From positions 62,001-126,000 of the forward strand of contig NZ_ANHY01000003.1 of assembly GCF_000315795.1 (NCBI RefSeq): 64,000 bases of DNA, given 5' to 3'. Source of the DNA: Caenispirillum salinarum AK4. GTDB taxonomy: Bacteria; Pseudomonadota; Alphaproteobacteria; Rhodospirillales; Rhodospirillaceae. Both the position numbers and the translations under genes were made by a program. Numbering within the stretch: position 1 is the stretch's first letter; each line of letters starts with the position of its first letter. The notes beneath the pieces were generated by a model. It was not told the DNA's origin, did no database searches, and saw nothing but the letters and a program-made list of their open reading frames with translations. Positions 16,562 to 26,652 of the stretch are shown piece after piece.

Positions 16562-17575
16562 TCACGAGGATGCGGGGCCGGGCGCGTCAAAGGCGTCGGG
16601 CCAGGCCACTTCCGGCGCGGCCTCACCGTGCCCGGGCAGCGTGGCGAGAATGCGGCGGGCCTCCGCCTCGTCACGCTGGATCTGGGCCTTCAGTTCCTCC
16701 AGCCCGGAAAACTTGCGCTCGCCGCGCAGGTGGTCGACCAGGGCGACGCGCAGGTGCTCGCCGTACAGGTCGATCTGGCGGTCGAACAGGTGGACCTCCA
16801 GCAGCAGGGTCTGCTTGTCGAAGGTGGGGCGGCGGCCGAAGTTGGCGACGCCGTCCATCCAGACGGTGTTCTCGCCGGCATCGACGCCCGCGCGCACGGC
16901 ATAGACGCCGACGGCGGGGCGCAGAAGCTCTCCGATGGAAACGTTGGCGGTGGGGAAGCCGATGGTGCGTCCGCGTTTGTCCCCATGCTCCACCCGGCCC
17001 TCGATCTCCCAGAACCGGCCCAGCAGGCGGGCGGCGTCGCGCGGGCGGGCGTCGCGCAAGGCGCCCCGGATGTTGGTGGAACTGTAGATGGTGCCGTCCT
17101 CGGCGGTGACCGACCCGACGGAGGTGACGTCGAAGCCGTGGTCGGCGGCCATCTGGCGCAGGAAGGCGACGTCGCCCTGCCTGCCCTTGCCGAAGACGTA
17201 GTCGGCGCCGACGACGACGTGGCTGACGCCCAGGCCGGCCACCAGCACGTCACGCACGAAGTCCTCCGCCGTTTTCGAGGCGAAGGCGGTGTCGAAATGC
17301 TGGGCGTAGAGGAAGTCCAGCCCCAGCGCCGCGATATGGCGCGACTTGGTGCGGAAGCTGGTCAGGCGGAAGGGTTCCAGATCCGGCCGGAAGACCATGC
17401 GGGGGTGCGGCTCGAAGGTCATGGCGGCGGCGGGCGCGCCGGTCTCCCGCGCGATGCGCAGGGCCGTGCCCAGCACCACGCGGTGGCCGCGGTGGACGCC
17501 GTCGAAGTTGCCGAGCGCGATCACGGCGCCGCGCACGTCGGGGGAAACTTCCTCGTAATGCCGGAAGATGCGCAT
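16562..17575 (-). CDS. ribF: bifunctional riboflavin kinase / FAD synthetase
   Basis: Makes FMN from riboflavin and then FAD. The 337-residue protein has the N-terminal adenylyltransferase domain (GNFDGVHRGH, residues 22-31; TFEPHPR; VGADYVFGKGR) and the C-terminal flavokinase domain (ISSTN-like YSSTNIRGALR and GFPTANV near 200, then a metal-binding WMDGVANFGRRPTF). Complete. Start ATG 17575; a longer frame to 17641 is unlikely. It is followed by lspA, a ribF-lspA neighbourhood common in bacteria. The 277 bases upstream to lysA (17576-17852) hold no gene. Confidence 0.97.
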   Translation of the reverse strand: MRIFRHYEEVSPDVRGAVIALGNFDGVHRGHRVVLGTALRIARETGAPAAAMTFEPHPRMVFRPDLEPFRLTSFRTKSRHIAALGLDFLYAQHFDTAFASKTAEDFVRDVLVAGLGVSHVVVGADYVFGKGRQGDVAFLRQMAADHGFDVTSVGSVTAEDGTIYSSTNIRGALRDARPRDAARLLGRFWEIEGRVEHGDKRGRTIGFPTANVSIGELLRPAVGVYAVRAGVDAGENTVWMDGVANFGRRPTFDKQTLLLEVHLFDRQIDLYGEHLRVALVDHLRGERKFSGLEELKAQIQRDEAEARRILATLPGHGEAAPEVAWPDAFDAPGPASS

Positions 17576-17852
17576 GGGCGCGGCGTCTGACCCTTTCCGG
17601 TGGACGGATGCGGCGGCCGGGCGCAAGGCTTGCGCGGCCACCGATGGAGGCTCAAGGGGTAGTGCATTCCCGCGCCCGTGGCAAGGGCGGCGAAACGGTC
17701 ACGAAGCGGCCCGCGACTCGCATCGAATTCCGCTCCGCCATCCGGACGCGCCGTGGCGGGAACGTGCCTGCTCAAGGTGAGGGGCTCCGACAGGGATGCT
17801 CCGCCGATCGTCTGCACGTCCGGGCGCTGCCGAGCGATGCCAGACGGCTATC

Positions 17853-19130
17853 TCATCCCTGCCAGGGTGCCGGGCTTTCCAGGGCGATCATTTCCTGCCA
17901 GGTGGGGCGGCGCCGGACCACGGCGTACTCCCCGTCCTTCACCAGAACCTCGGGCACGAGCGGGCGGCCGTTGTACATGTTGGACATGGTCGCGCCATAG
18001 GCCCCGGCGGTGCGGAACACCAGAAGGTCGCCGGCCTGCATCGGCGGCAACGCGCGCTGCTTGCCGAAAACGTCGCTGCTCTCGCAGATGGGGCCGACCA
18101 CGTCCACGTGTTCATTCTCCACACCCGGCGCGGGGGCGCGGACGGGTTCGATGGCGTGGAAGGCGTCGTACATGGCCGGGCGGGCCAGGTCGTTCATGCC
18201 GGCGTCGCAGATGAGGAAGCTGCGCGTCGCCCCCTCCTTCCGGTGCACGACGCGGCTCAGCAGCACGCCCGCGTTGGCGGTTATGAGGCGGCCGGGCTCC
18301 AGCACCAGCCTGCACCCAAGGTCGCCCAGGTTGCGGGCGATGACGCGGGCGTAGTCGGCCGGCGGCATGGGGGTGGGGTCGCCCTCGCGGTCGTAGGGCA
18401 CGCCCAGGCCGCCGCCGATGTCCAGGCGCTCGATCTCGATGCCGTCCCTGCGCAGGATCGCCAGCAGGTCGCGCATCCGCCCGAAGGCGGCATCAAACGG
18501 CGACAGGTCGGCGATCTGGCTGCCGATGTGCATGGCGATGGCCTTGACCGCGATGCCATCCATCCCCGCCGCCTTGCGGTAGAGCGCGTGGGCCTGCGTC
18601 CAGGCGATGCCGAACTTGTTGTCGAACTTGCCCGTCGTGATCTTTTCGTGCGTGCCGGCTTCCACGTCCGGGTTGATGCGGATGGCGATGGGCGCCTTCA
18701 CGCCCTTCTCGCGCGCGACCGCGTCCAGCATCTCCAGCTCGGATTTGCTTTCGACGTTGATCTGGAAGATGCCCTCGTCCAGCGCATAGGCCAGTTCGTC
18801 CCGCGTCTTGCCGACGCCCGAGAACACGATCCGATCCGCCGGAACGCCCGCGTGGCGCGCCACGAACAGCTCCCCGCCCGAGACCACGTCGGCCCCCGCG
18901 CCCAGGTCGGCGAGCGTGCGCAGGACGGCCACGTTTCCGTTGGCCTTGGTGGCGAAGCACACGGTCGCATCCAGGCCGGCGTCCTTCAGCGCGCCGGTGA
19001 ACACACCCCAGTGCCGCGTCAGCGTGGCGGTGGAGTAGACGTAGACGGGCGTGCCGACCTCGGCCGCGATGGTCTCGAGCGAGACGTCCTCGCAGTGGAG
19101 GACGCCGTCGCGGGACGTGAAATGATGCAT
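17853..19130 (-). CDS. lysA: diaminopimelate decarboxylase
   Basis: PLP enzyme converting meso-diaminopimelate to lysine, the last step of lysine synthesis. The 425-residue fold-III (alanine-racemase-like) barrel has the PLP lysine Lys62 in FATKANGN, the phosphate loop GGGLGVPY, and the C-terminal CESSDVF motif whose Cys and Asp lie at the dimer active site. It follows the small lipoprotein gene by 12 bases, forming argH-lipoprotein-lysA, an order kept in many proteobacteria. Confidence 0.97.
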   Translation of the reverse strand: MHHFTSRDGVLHCEDVSLETIAAEVGTPVYVYSTATLTRHWGVFTGALKDAGLDATVCFATKANGNVAVLRTLADLGAGADVVSGGELFVARHAGVPADRIVFSGVGKTRDELAYALDEGIFQINVESKSELEMLDAVAREKGVKAPIAIRINPDVEAGTHEKITTGKFDNKFGIAWTQAHALYRKAAGMDGIAVKAIAMHIGSQIADLSPFDAAFGRMRDLLAILRRDGIEIERLDIGGGLGVPYDREGDPTPMPPADYARVIARNLGDLGCRLVLEPGRLITANAGVLLSRVVHRKEGATRSFLICDAGMNDLARPAMYDAFHAIEPVRAPAPGVENEHVDVVGPICESSDVFGKQRALPPMQAGDLLVFRTAGAYGATMSNMYNGRPLVPEVLVKDGEYAVVRRRPTWQEMIALESPAPWQG

Positions 19131-19142
19131 GGAGAGCGGGCC

Positions 19143-19295
19143 TCAGTAGGCGGGGTAGGTGCGGGGGTAGCGGGCATCCTCGGGCGCCTCGTTGGAGCCG
19201 CGCTTGCCGCAGGCGGCCAGCGGGGCGGCCATGGCGGCGACAACGAGCATCACGACGGCCAGTCGGCCGATGGTCTTGACGTGGCGCGTCATCAT
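19143..19295 (-). CDS. small lipoprotein between argH and lysA
   Basis: A 50-residue lipoprotein. The hydrophobic signal ends in the lipobox LAAC, then [21 protein letters not shown]. The CGKRG start of the mature part resembles the CGxKGP pattern of the LptM (YifL) family, which in E. coli is a neighbour of dapF and assists the LptD outer-membrane translocon. The mature peptide is only about 22 residues. It starts inside the argH stop (ATGA). The LptM assignment rests on the short motif and the context and is tentative. Confidence 0.75.
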   Translation of the reverse strand: MMTRHVKTIGRLAVVMLVVAAMAAPLAACGKRGSNEAPEDARYPRTYPAY

Positions 19296-20737
19296 GCCAG
19301 CGGCTCCCCGTTGCTGTCCTCGTCGATGGTCGGCGCGTCGGCCAGGAAGACGTCGCGCGCGGCATGGGCGGCGGAGCGCACGTTGCCGGGCGCGGTGCCG
19401 CCGAAGCTGGTGCGGCTGCGCACGCTGGCCTCCACGGTCAGAACCGCCTTGGCGCCCTCGGTGATGCCGGGCTCGACGGACTGCATTTCTTCCAGCGACA
19501 GGTCGGGCAGGTCGCAGCCCTTGTCCTCGGCCATCTTGACCAGTGAGCCGGTGACGTGGTGGGCCTTGCGGAAGGGCATGTTCAGCTCGCGCACCAGCCA
19601 GTCCGCCAGGTCGGTGGCGGTGGTGAAGCCGGCCGACGCGGCCTCGCGGCAGCGCTCGGTGTTGACCTCCAGGTCGGAGATCATGCCGGCCATGGCGGCG
19701 ATGCACAATTCCAGGGTGTCGAAGGCCTCGAACACCGGTTCCTTGTCGTCCTGCATGTCCTTGGAATAGGCTAGCGGCAGGCCCTTCATGACGATGAGCA
19801 GGCTGTTGAGGTCGCCGATCACGCGGCCCGCCTTGGCGCGCACCAGCTCGGCGGCGTCGGGGTTACGCTTCTGCGGCATGATGGAGGAACCGGTGGAGAA
19901 GCCGTCCGACAGACGCACGAAGGCGAACTGGGCGGTGGTCCAGATGACCAGCTCTTCGGCTAGACGCGACAGGTGGACGGCGCAGATGGACGCCGCCGAC
20001 AGGAACTCCAGCGCGAAGTCGCGGTCCGACACCGCATCCAGCGAATTGGCGCAGGGGCGGTCGAAGCCCAGCATCTCGGCGGTGGCGTGGCGGTCGATGG
20101 GGAAGCTGGTGCCGGCGAGCGCGGCCGCACCCAGCGGGCTTTCGTTCAGGCGCGTGCGGCAGTCGGAGAACCGCCCCCGGTCGCGCCCGACCATCTCCAC
20201 ATAGGCCATCATGTGGTGGCCGAAGGTGATGGGCTGCGCGGCCTGGAGGTGCGTGAAGCCGGGCATGACCGTTTCCGCGTGCGCTTCCGCCTGGGCCACC
20301 AGCGCGCGCTGAAGCCCTTCCAGCCCCTGGTCGATCAGGTCGATGGCATCGCGCGTCCACAGGCGGAAGTCGGTCGCCACCTGATCGTTGCGCGAGCGCG
20401 CGGTGTGCAGGCGCCCGGCCGGCTCGCCGACGATTTCCGCCAGGCGGGCCTCCACGTTCATGTGGATGTCCTCAAGCTCGGCCTTGAACTCGAACTGCCC
20501 GGCCTCGATCTCTTGAAGGACCTGGTCCAGGCCGTCCAGGATGGCGCGGCCGTCGTCCTCGCTCAGGATTCCCTGGCGCACCAGCATGGTGCAATGGGCC
20601 TTGGAGCCCATGATGTCCTGGCGGTAGAAGCGCTTGTCGAAGCCGATGGAGGCGTTGATCTTCTCCATGATGGCCGACGGACCGCTCTTGAACCGGCCGC
20701 CCCACATGGTGGAGGCCTGCTTTTTGGTATCGCTCAT
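19292..20737 (-). CDS. argH: argininosuccinate lyase
   Basis: Splits argininosuccinate into arginine and fumarate. The 481-residue protein is full length: WGGRF near residue 14, [13 protein letters not shown] in the middle, the signature loop [15 protein letters not shown] carrying the catalytic Ser, and the [11 protein letters not shown]-terminal part. The start MSDTKKQ at 20737 fits the family; a frame reaching 20842 would run over the tlpA start. It is divergent from tlpA with only 17 bases between the start codons. Confidence 0.97.
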   Translation of the reverse strand: MSDTKKQASTMWGGRFKSGPSAIMEKINASIGFDKRFYRQDIMGSKAHCTMLVRQGILSEDDGRAILDGLDQVLQEIEAGQFEFKAELEDIHMNVEARLAEIVGEPAGRLHTARSRNDQVATDFRLWTRDAIDLIDQGLEGLQRALVAQAEAHAETVMPGFTHLQAAQPITFGHHMMAYVEMVGRDRGRFSDCRTRLNESPLGAAALAGTSFPIDRHATAEMLGFDRPCANSLDAVSDRDFALEFLSAASICAVHLSRLAEELVIWTTAQFAFVRLSDGFSTGSSIMPQKRNPDAAELVRAKAGRVIGDLNSLLIVMKGLPLAYSKDMQDDKEPVFEAFDTLELCIAAMAGMISDLEVNTERCREAASAGFTTATDLADWLVRELNMPFRKAHHVTGSLVKMAEDKGCDLPDLSLEEMQSVEPGITEGAKAVLTVEASVRSRTSFGGTAPGNVRSAAHAARDVFLADAPTIDEDSNGEPLA

Positions 20738-20754
20738 AAGGGGCTCTTCAGGAA

Positions 20755-21351
20755 ATGGTCGCTGGCAGAAAGACGGTGTTCTTCGGAGCGGGCCTCGTGG
20801 CCGCCGCCCTCGTGATAATGACCATAACGGGCCAGATCGCAAGGGGCCAGGACCCGATGGCCGCCGAGATAAACGGCGTGACCGTGCCTTTCATGGTGAA
20901 GGTGACCAATCCCGACCCCCTGCCGCAAGAGCCGTTCCTCAACGCCGACGGAGAGGAAATCACGCTGGCGGACTTCGAAGGCCAGGTGGTGGTGCTGAAC
21001 TTCTGGGCCACCTGGTGCGCCCCCTGCGTCAAGGAAATGCCCGACCTGGACGCGCTGGCAGAAGCGACGGCCGACGATCCCATCACCGTCATCGCTCTGA
21101 ACGAGGACCGCAAGCCGCTGGAGGTGGCACCCGCCTGGCTGCGCGAGCAGGGGCTCGATCACCTGGAGGTCTTTGCCGACCAGCGCCAGGGGCTGGCGCG
21201 GGCCTTTCAGATCCGCGGGATGCCGACGACGGTGCTGATCGGCCCCGAGGGCGAAAAACTGGCCTACCGCGAGGGCATCGCGGAATGGGCGGATCCCGAC
21301 TTCATCGCGGCCCTGCGCAAACTGGCCGAACGGGCGCCGGCCGACGGGTGA
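20755..21351 (+). CDS. tlpA: TlpA-like thiol:disulfide oxidoreductase
   Basis: Membrane-anchored periplasmic thioredoxin-fold protein, 198 residues. An N-terminal hydrophobic helix (about residues 8-25) is followed by the redox motif WCAPC (Cys88, Cys91) in [10 protein letters not shown] and the cis-Pro loop [10 protein letters not shown]. TlpA-type proteins reduce partners needed for cytochrome oxidase maturation, such as the CuA or CuB delivery proteins, which fits the cbb3 oxidase later in the window. Divergent from argH, a conserved alphaproteobacterial arrangement. Confidence 0.9.
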   Translation: MVAGRKTVFFGAGLVAAALVIMTITGQIARGQDPMAAEINGVTVPFMVKVTNPDPLPQEPFLNADGEEITLADFEGQVVVLNFWATWCAPCVKEMPDLDALAEATADDPITVIALNEDRKPLEVAPAWLREQGLDHLEVFADQRQGLARAFQIRGMPTTVLIGPEGEKLAYREGIAEWADPDFIAALRKLAERAPADG

Positions 21352-21357
21352 GCCCCG

Positions 21358-22035
21358 TCAGGGTTTCTTGCCCAGCCGCAGCGGTGCCTTTTTGGAGAAT
21401 TTCCGCGCCAGCCCCAGCGTCACCAGCACGCCGATGGCGCTGCCGGCGATGATGTCGGACAGGAAGTGCTGATAGGTGGCGACCCGGCTGAAGGCGACCA
21501 GCGACGCGATGCCGATGAACCACCAGCGATGGCGCGGGAACAGGATACCCAGCGCCACCATGGCCGAAAAGATCGCCTGGCTGTGGCCCGAAGGGAACGA
21601 CTGCTCGCCGGAGAACGGATAGAAGCCGTACAGCGGCGTGTCGGTGTTCAGCATGTCCTCCGGCCGGATGCGGCCGGTGGTGAACTTCACCACGTGGATC
21701 AGCGCGCCGCTCAGCAGCATGGACAGCACCATGAAGCCCCAGGCCCGCACCCGGCGCAGTTGCTCCGCCGCGCCTGTCAGCGTCCAGGCGAGGCGGCGGC
21801 GGACCTCCGACACCGCCAGCATGCCCACCGCCAGGATGTACCACACGCCCGCCTCGCCGATCTTGCTGACCGAGCGCCAGAAGCCATAGTCGGTCTGCGA
21901 GATGTTGGCGTGCAGCCACAGGGTCAGCGGCTTGTCGATGACGCCGATGGAGACCACCACCAGCGCCGCCAGCGCGAAGGCGCCGGCCCAGCGGGGGCGG
22001 CGAAGCAGGGCAAAACGGTCGGCAGTCAGCATCAT
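21358..22035 (-). CDS. PAP2-family membrane phosphatase (copy 1)
   Basis: Integral membrane phosphatase of 225 residues with about six helices. All three PAP2 motifs are present: KFTTGRIRP, PSGHS (catalytic His) and SRVATYQHFLSD (nucleophilic His and Asp). Members dephosphorylate lipid A, undecaprenyl-PP or phosphatidate at the periplasmic face. Its start overlaps the stop of the GT39 gene upstream (ATGA), so phosphatase and glycosyltransferase are made together. The same order recurs at 28517-30741. The stop is only six bases from the tlpA stop on the other strand. Confidence 0.88.
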   Translation of the reverse strand: MMLTADRFALLRRPRWAGAFALAALVVVSIGVIDKPLTLWLHANISQTDYGFWRSVSKIGEAGVWYILAVGMLAVSEVRRRLAWTLTGAAEQLRRVRAWGFMVLSMLLSGALIHVVKFTTGRIRPEDMLNTDTPLYGFYPFSGEQSFPSGHSQAIFSAMVALGILFPRHRWWFIGIASLVAFSRVATYQHFLSDIIAGSAIGVLVTLGLARKFSKKAPLRLGKKP

Positions 22036-23699
22036 CCGGAAGCCTTGGAGCGGTAGAGAGTGATGGTGATGTCGCGCCCGCGGGAGTAGTTGAAGCCGCG
22101 GACGGTTTCCAGCGGCTCGACCTCCACGCCCGGCGCGGCGGCGATGGCATCCAGGAACTGCTGCTCATGCCGGCTTTCCACGGCGGCGACAGCGCCCGGG
22201 TTCTCGATCAGGTGGCCCGCGGCGCCCTGGCCTGTGGTCAGGCGCGTCTCCGTTCCCGCCAGGAAGACAAGGCTGGGTTCGGTGTAGCCGGCGGAAACCA
22301 GCGGGTGCGGCCGGCCCGGGGCCACGGCGTCGTAGGCGGCCACGAGGCGGGGGCTGACGGCCAGCCGCTCCATGTCGGGCAGAAGCAGCGAGAACACGCC
22401 GATATAAACGGCGCCCGCCATACCGCCGGCGATCACCATGGCATTGAGGAACCGGCGGCGGAAGGCGTGCCACAACGGCCAGGCAGCCGAGGTCACGGCC
22501 ACCAGGGCCAGGGGGATGCTCCACCACTCCATGCCGTCGCCGTAGACGATGGGCAGGGCGATGCTCGCCCCCGCCAGCGCCAGGCCGACGATGGCCCAGA
22601 CGCCGTACCAGACCCGCGCGCCGGGCGAGGACAGCAGGTCGTAGGTGCGGTCGCGCACGGCGAACAGGGTGCTCGCGACCAGCAGCGCCAGCGCGGGATA
22701 GAGCGGCAGCGTGTAGTGGGGCAGCTTGGTGGGCACCAGCTCGAACATGATCCAGGCGGGAATGATCCACGCCAGCAGGTAGCGGATGGCGGGCGTCGTC
22801 TTGCGCTCCTTCCAGCCGCGCCACAGGCTCGGCCACAGGAACAGGCTGCCGGGCCAGAACGTCACCAGCGCCAGCAGCAGGTAGTAGCCCGGTGGAGCGC
22901 CATGGCTTTCCTGGCCGCTGAGCAGCTTGGGCAGCAGGTCCTTGCCGACGGCCTCGGCAATGAAGCCGCCGTCGGTGGCGTCGTTCACCGCCAGGTACCA
23001 GGGCAGGACGACGGCCAGAACCAGCGGGATGCCCATGACCGGCCGCAACCCGTGCAGCCATCCGATGGAACGGTCGGCGACGGCCACGGTAATCATCGTC
23101 AGCAGGGCGATCACCGGGACGACCGGCCCCTTGATCATGATGCCCGCGCCGATGGCGAACCAGAACAGGATGGCGTTCCACGATGGCGGCGCTGCTTTCG
23201 CCGCCCCTTTGCCCTGTAGGTAGAAGCGGCCGAAGGCGCCTTGTGCCGCGACGACGCAGGCCAGCAGGACGGCGTCGGTCTTGGCCTGATGCGCCTCCGT
23301 CGCCAGCATCAGCGTCACCGCCATGATCCCGGCGCCCAGAAGCGCCACGCGCCGGTCGAAGAAGGCGGCGCCAAAGTAGAAGGTCAGCAGCACCGCCGCC
23401 GTCGCGCCGATCACCGAGACCAGCCGGTACGGCCAGATGTCCGTCGCTTCCGGATGCCCCAGGGCCGAGACGCTGGCCGACTGCAGCCAGTGAATGCCGA
23501 CGGGCTTCTTGTGGCGCGGCTGGTCCTGGAACCAGATGGTGACGTAGTCGTCGGTGACCATCATCTGGCGCGTCGCCTGAACGAAGCGGCTTTCGTCGCG
23601 GTCGAGCGGCGGGACCTGTGCGATGCCCGGGATGTAGATCAGGGCGCACAACAGTGTCAGCAGGACATAGGGCCGCCAGCCCTGGGTCAGTTTCTGCAC
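22032..23699 (-). CDS. ArnT-like glycosyltransferase family 39 protein (copy 1)
   Basis: A 555-residue GT-C polytopic membrane glycosyltransferase. The first luminal loop has the acidic catalytic motif DRDESRFVQA, then many helices and a soluble periplasmic C-terminus ending YSRGRDITITLYRSKASG. ArnT-type enzymes move a sugar from undecaprenyl phosphate onto lipid A or proteins. The GTG at 23699 is chosen because CAGGAG lies eight bases upstream and the first helix follows at once; an ATG frame to 23807 runs through the hbd terminator. Overlaps the PAP2 gene by four bases. The sugar is unknown. Confidence 0.85.
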   Translation of the reverse strand: MQKLTQGWRPYVLLTLLCALIYIPGIAQVPPLDRDESRFVQATRQMMVTDDYVTIWFQDQPRHKKPVGIHWLQSASVSALGHPEATDIWPYRLVSVIGATAAVLLTFYFGAAFFDRRVALLGAGIMAVTLMLATEAHQAKTDAVLLACVVAAQGAFGRFYLQGKGAAKAAPPSWNAILFWFAIGAGIMIKGPVVPVIALLTMITVAVADRSIGWLHGLRPVMGIPLVLAVVLPWYLAVNDATDGGFIAEAVGKDLLPKLLSGQESHGAPPGYYLLLALVTFWPGSLFLWPSLWRGWKERKTTPAIRYLLAWIIPAWIMFELVPTKLPHYTLPLYPALALLVASTLFAVRDRTYDLLSSPGARVWYGVWAIVGLALAGASIALPIVYGDGMEWWSIPLALVAVTSAAWPLWHAFRRRFLNAMVIAGGMAGAVYIGVFSLLLPDMERLAVSPRLVAAYDAVAPGRPHPLVSAGYTEPSLVFLAGTETRLTTGQGAAGHLIENPGAVAAVESRHEQQFLDAIAAAPGVEVEPLETVRGFNYSRGRDITITLYRSKASG

Positions 23700-23736
23700 G
23701 CTCGCCGCTCCTGAAGCTGGGACGGTTGCCGGTACG

Positions 23737-23775
23737 AAAAAAAGGAACGGCCTCCGGAGAGGCTCCGGAGGCCGT
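23737..23775 (-). terminator. intrinsic terminator after hbd
   Basis: Arms 23747-23758 and 23764-23775 form a perfect 12-bp stem with a 5-base loop. On the minus strand it is followed by a U-tract (A-run 23737-23743). It ends the etf-hbd transcripts before the GT39 gene starts at 23699. Confidence 0.85.
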
Positions 23776-23822
23776 TTAGCACAAGGCGGGGTGGCCGCGC
23801 CACCCACCGGTGTTGACCGTTC

Positions 23823-24692
23823 TTAGCGGGTCGGTACCGGCGTTTCGCCCGAATAGTCGTAGAAGCCCTTGCCGGTCTTGCGACCCAGCCAGCCGGCCTC
23901 GACGTACTTCACGAGCAGCGGGCAGGGGCGGTACTTGGTGTCCGCCAGGCCGTCGTGCAGCACGTGCATCACCGCCAGACAGACGTCCAGGCCGATGAAG
24001 TCCGCCAGTTCCAGCGGGCCCATCGGGTGGTTGGCGCCCAGCTTCATCGCCGTGTCGATGGCCTCCACCGAGCCCACGCCCTCATAGAGGGTGTAGACGG
24101 CTTCGTTGATCATCGGCAGCAGGATGCGGTTGACGATGAAGGCCGGGAAATCCTCGGCGTTCACCGGCTGCTTGTTGAGCGACTCGGTGAAGGTGCGGAT
24201 TTCGGCGAACGTGCTCTCGTCGGTCGCGATGCCGCGGATCAGTTCCACCAACGCCATGACCGGCACGGGGTTCATGAAGTGCATGCCCATGAACTTGCCG
24301 GGACGGTCGGTGGTGGCACCCAGGCGCGTGACCGAGATCGACGAGGTGTTGGTGCACAGGATCGCTTCGGGCTTCAGCGACGGGCAGACCTTGGCGAAGA
24401 TCTCCTTCTTCACGGCCTCGTCCTCGGTCGCCGCCTCGATGACGACATCGCAGGTCGAGAACTCGAAGTCGGTTCCGGTGGCGATGCGGTCCAGCGTCGC
24501 CCGCCGGTCCGCATCGCTGATCTTGCCCTTCTTGAGCTGACGGTCGAGGTTCTTCCCGATCGTCCCCAGAGCCTTCTCGAGCTGAGTCGGGTTGATGTCC
24601 ACGAGCTGGACGTCGTAACCGTTCAGGGCGCACACGTGGGCGATGCCGTTACCCATCTGGCCGGCGCCGATAACGCCGATCTTCTTGATCAT
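23823..24692 (-). CDS. hbd: 3-hydroxybutyryl-CoA dehydrogenase
   Basis: NAD(P)-dependent enzyme of butyrate/PHB and fatty-acid metabolism, 289 residues. The Rossmann motif [14 protein letters not shown] starts at residue 9, the domain-linking signature [13 protein letters not shown] carries the catalytic His near 140, and the C-terminal helical domain ([29 protein letters not shown]) closes the site. It lies 78 bases downstream of etfA, suggesting the acyl-CoA electron chain is made as a set. Followed by an intrinsic terminator. Confidence 0.96.
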   Translation of the reverse strand: MIKKIGVIGAGQMGNGIAHVCALNGYDVQLVDINPTQLEKALGTIGKNLDRQLKKGKISDADRRATLDRIATGTDFEFSTCDVVIEAATEDEAVKKEIFAKVCPSLKPEAILCTNTSSISVTRLGATTDRPGKFMGMHFMNPVPVMALVELIRGIATDESTFAEIRTFTESLNKQPVNAEDFPAFIVNRILLPMINEAVYTLYEGVGSVEAIDTAMKLGANHPMGPLELADFIGLDVCLAVMHVLHDGLADTKYRPCPLLVKYVEAGWLGRKTGKGFYDYSGETPVPTR

Positions 24693-24770
24693 GAAACTGG
24701 CCTTTCCTTGGCTGGCAAACCGTGACGACCCAGAGAAGCCTCTACGCTCTCGCTTTTTGATTTGCAGTAC

Positions 24771-25724
24771 TTATTTGACCTTGTCGATTTCCTGCTCCAG
24801 CTCCGGCAGAGCCTGGAACAGGTCGGCGACGAGGCCGTAGTCGGCGACCTGGAAGATGGGCGCTTCCTCGTCCTTGTTGATGGCGACGATCACCTTGGAG
24901 TCCTTCATGCCGGCAAGATGCTGGATGGCCCCCGAGATGCCCACCGCGATGTACAGCTCCGGCGCGACGACCTTGCCGGTCTGGCCGACCTGGTAGTCGT
25001 TGGGCACGAAGCCCGCGTCGACGGCGGCGCGCGAGGCACCGACGGCGGCGCCCAGCTTGTCGGCCAGCGCCTCGATGTGCTTGAAGTTCTCGCCCGAGCC
25101 CATGCCGCGGCCGCCGGAGACGACGATCTTGGCGCTGGTCAGCTCGGGCCGCTCGGACTTCGACAGCTCCTGGCCGACGAAGCTGGAGACGGCCGGATCA
25201 TCGCCCGCGCCCGCGTCCTCGACGGAAGCGGAGCCGCCCTCGGGGGCCGCACCGTCGAAGTTGGTGCCGCGCACGGTGATGATCTTGATGCTGTCCTTGG
25301 ACTGCACCGTGGCCATGGCGTTGCCGGCGTAGATGGGGCGGACAAAGGTGTCCTGCTCCAGCACTTCCGAAATCTCGGAAATCTGCGCCACGTCCAGCAG
25401 CGCGGCGACGCGCGGCATGACGTTCTTGCCGAAGGTATCGGCCGGGGCCAGGATGTGGCTGTAGCCCTCGGCCATGCCCTTGATCAGCAGCGACAGGGGC
25501 TCAGCCAGCGGGTGGGCGTACGTTTCCGCGTCCACCTTCAGCACCTTGGCGACGCCGTCGATCTTGGCGGCGGCCTCGGCGGCGGGGCCGATGTCCTTGC
25601 CGGCGACCAGCAGGTGGATGTCGCCGGCGCCCTTGTCGGACAGCTGCTTGGCGGCGGTGACGGTCGGGTAGACGCTCGAGCGCAGGGCGCCCTCGAAAAT
25701 TTCGCCGATGACGAGAATGCTCAT
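24771..25724 (-). CDS. etfA: electron transfer flavoprotein, alpha subunit
   Basis: FAD-binding subunit that takes electrons from acyl-CoA and other dehydrogenases and passes them to ETF-ubiquinone oxidoreductase. The 317-residue protein has the N-terminal alpha/beta domain and the C-terminal FAD domain with [32 protein letters not shown]-type FAD contacts and [15 protein letters not shown]. Its start shares one base with the etfB stop. Complete and typical. Confidence 0.97.
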   Translation of the reverse strand: MSILVIGEIFEGALRSSVYPTVTAAKQLSDKGAGDIHLLVAGKDIGPAAEAAAKIDGVAKVLKVDAETYAHPLAEPLSLLIKGMAEGYSHILAPADTFGKNVMPRVAALLDVAQISEISEVLEQDTFVRPIYAGNAMATVQSKDSIKIITVRGTNFDGAAPEGGSASVEDAGAGDDPAVSSFVGQELSKSERPELTSAKIVVSGGRGMGSGENFKHIEALADKLGAAVGASRAAVDAGFVPNDYQVGQTGKVVAPELYIAVGISGAIQHLAGMKDSKVIVAINKDEEAPIFQVADYGLVADLFQALPELEQEIDKVK

Positions 25725-26473
25725 CAGATCACCTTCGCTTCGTTCTTCAGCTTGTCGACCAGGGTGGCGACGTCGGGCACCTTGATGCCGCCCTTGCGCG
25801 CGGCGGGCTCTTCGACCTTGAGGGTCGTCAGGCGCGGCGCGACGTCAACGCCCAGATCGGACGGCGAGAGCGTCTCGATCGGCTTCTTCTTCGCCTTCAT
25901 GATGTTGGGCAGCGACGCATAGCGCGGCTGGTTCAGGCGCAGGTCGGTGGTGACCACGGCCGGCATGTTCAGCTTGACCGTCTCCAGGCCGCCGTCGATC
26001 TCGCGGGTGACCTGCACCGAGCCGTCCGCCAGTTCCACCTTCGAGGCGAAGGTGCCCTGCGGCCAGCCCATCAGGGCGGCGAGCATCTGGCCGGTCTGGT
26101 TGCTGTCGTCGTCGATGGCCTGCTTGCCGAGGACCACCAGGTCCGGCTGCTCTTTTTCCACCACCGACTTCAGCAGCTTGGCGACGGCCAGCGGCTGCAG
26201 TTCCTCGTCGGTCTGGACGAGGACGCCACGGTCCGCGCCCATGGCGAGCGCGGTGCGGAGGGTCTCCTGGCTTTGCTGAACGCCCATGCTGACGGCCACG
26301 ACCTCGGTCGCCGTGCCGGCCTCTTTCAGGCGCACGGCTTCTTCGACGGCAATTTCGTCGAAGGGGTTCATGGACATCTTGACGTTGGACGTTTCAACGC
26401 CGGACTGGTCTGCTTTGACGCGGATCTTGACGTTGTAGTCGACGACCCGCTTGACGGCGACGAGAACCTTCAT
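25724..26473 (-). CDS. etfB: electron transfer flavoprotein, beta subunit
   Basis: AMP-binding partner of EtfA, 249 residues. It begins [20 protein letters not shown] and carries [30 protein letters not shown] and the conserved Lys loop [20 protein letters not shown] (a known methylation and docking region in the family). First gene of etfB-etfA, with hbd likely downstream in the same transcript, driven by the near-consensus promoter at 26592-26620. Confidence 0.97.
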   Translation of the reverse strand: MKVLVAVKRVVDYNVKIRVKADQSGVETSNVKMSMNPFDEIAVEEAVRLKEAGTATEVVAVSMGVQQSQETLRTALAMGADRGVLVQTDEELQPLAVAKLLKSVVEKEQPDLVVLGKQAIDDDSNQTGQMLAALMGWPQGTFASKVELADGSVQVTREIDGGLETVKLNMPAVVTTDLRLNQPRYASLPNIMKAKKKPIETLSPSDLGVDVAPRLTTLKVEEPAARKGGIKVPDVATLVDKLKNEAKVI

Positions 26474-26591
26474 GGATTTCCTGTCTCAGCGGTTGCGTTC
26501 GGTCTTTCTCCCCCGACGGGGCATAACGGCCGGACTATGACACGTTTCGGCCCGTCGTCGCGCGCTACGCGCAACCTTTTGTTTGCGGCGC

Positions 26592-26620
26592 AAAATAAAG
26601 TGTCTGGAATTTCGTGTCAA
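26592..26620 (-). promoter_or_regulatory. near-consensus sigma70 promoter for etfBA
   Basis: On the minus strand TTGACA (26615-26620) and TATTTT (26592-26597) are separated by 17 bases. The -35 is perfect. The transcript would have a leader of about 110 bases before the etfB ATG at 26473. The region is unusually A/T-rich for this window. Confidence 0.65.
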
Positions 26621-26652
26621 TCACGGCCGGGTTCGATTTTCGTTTGTTACGA

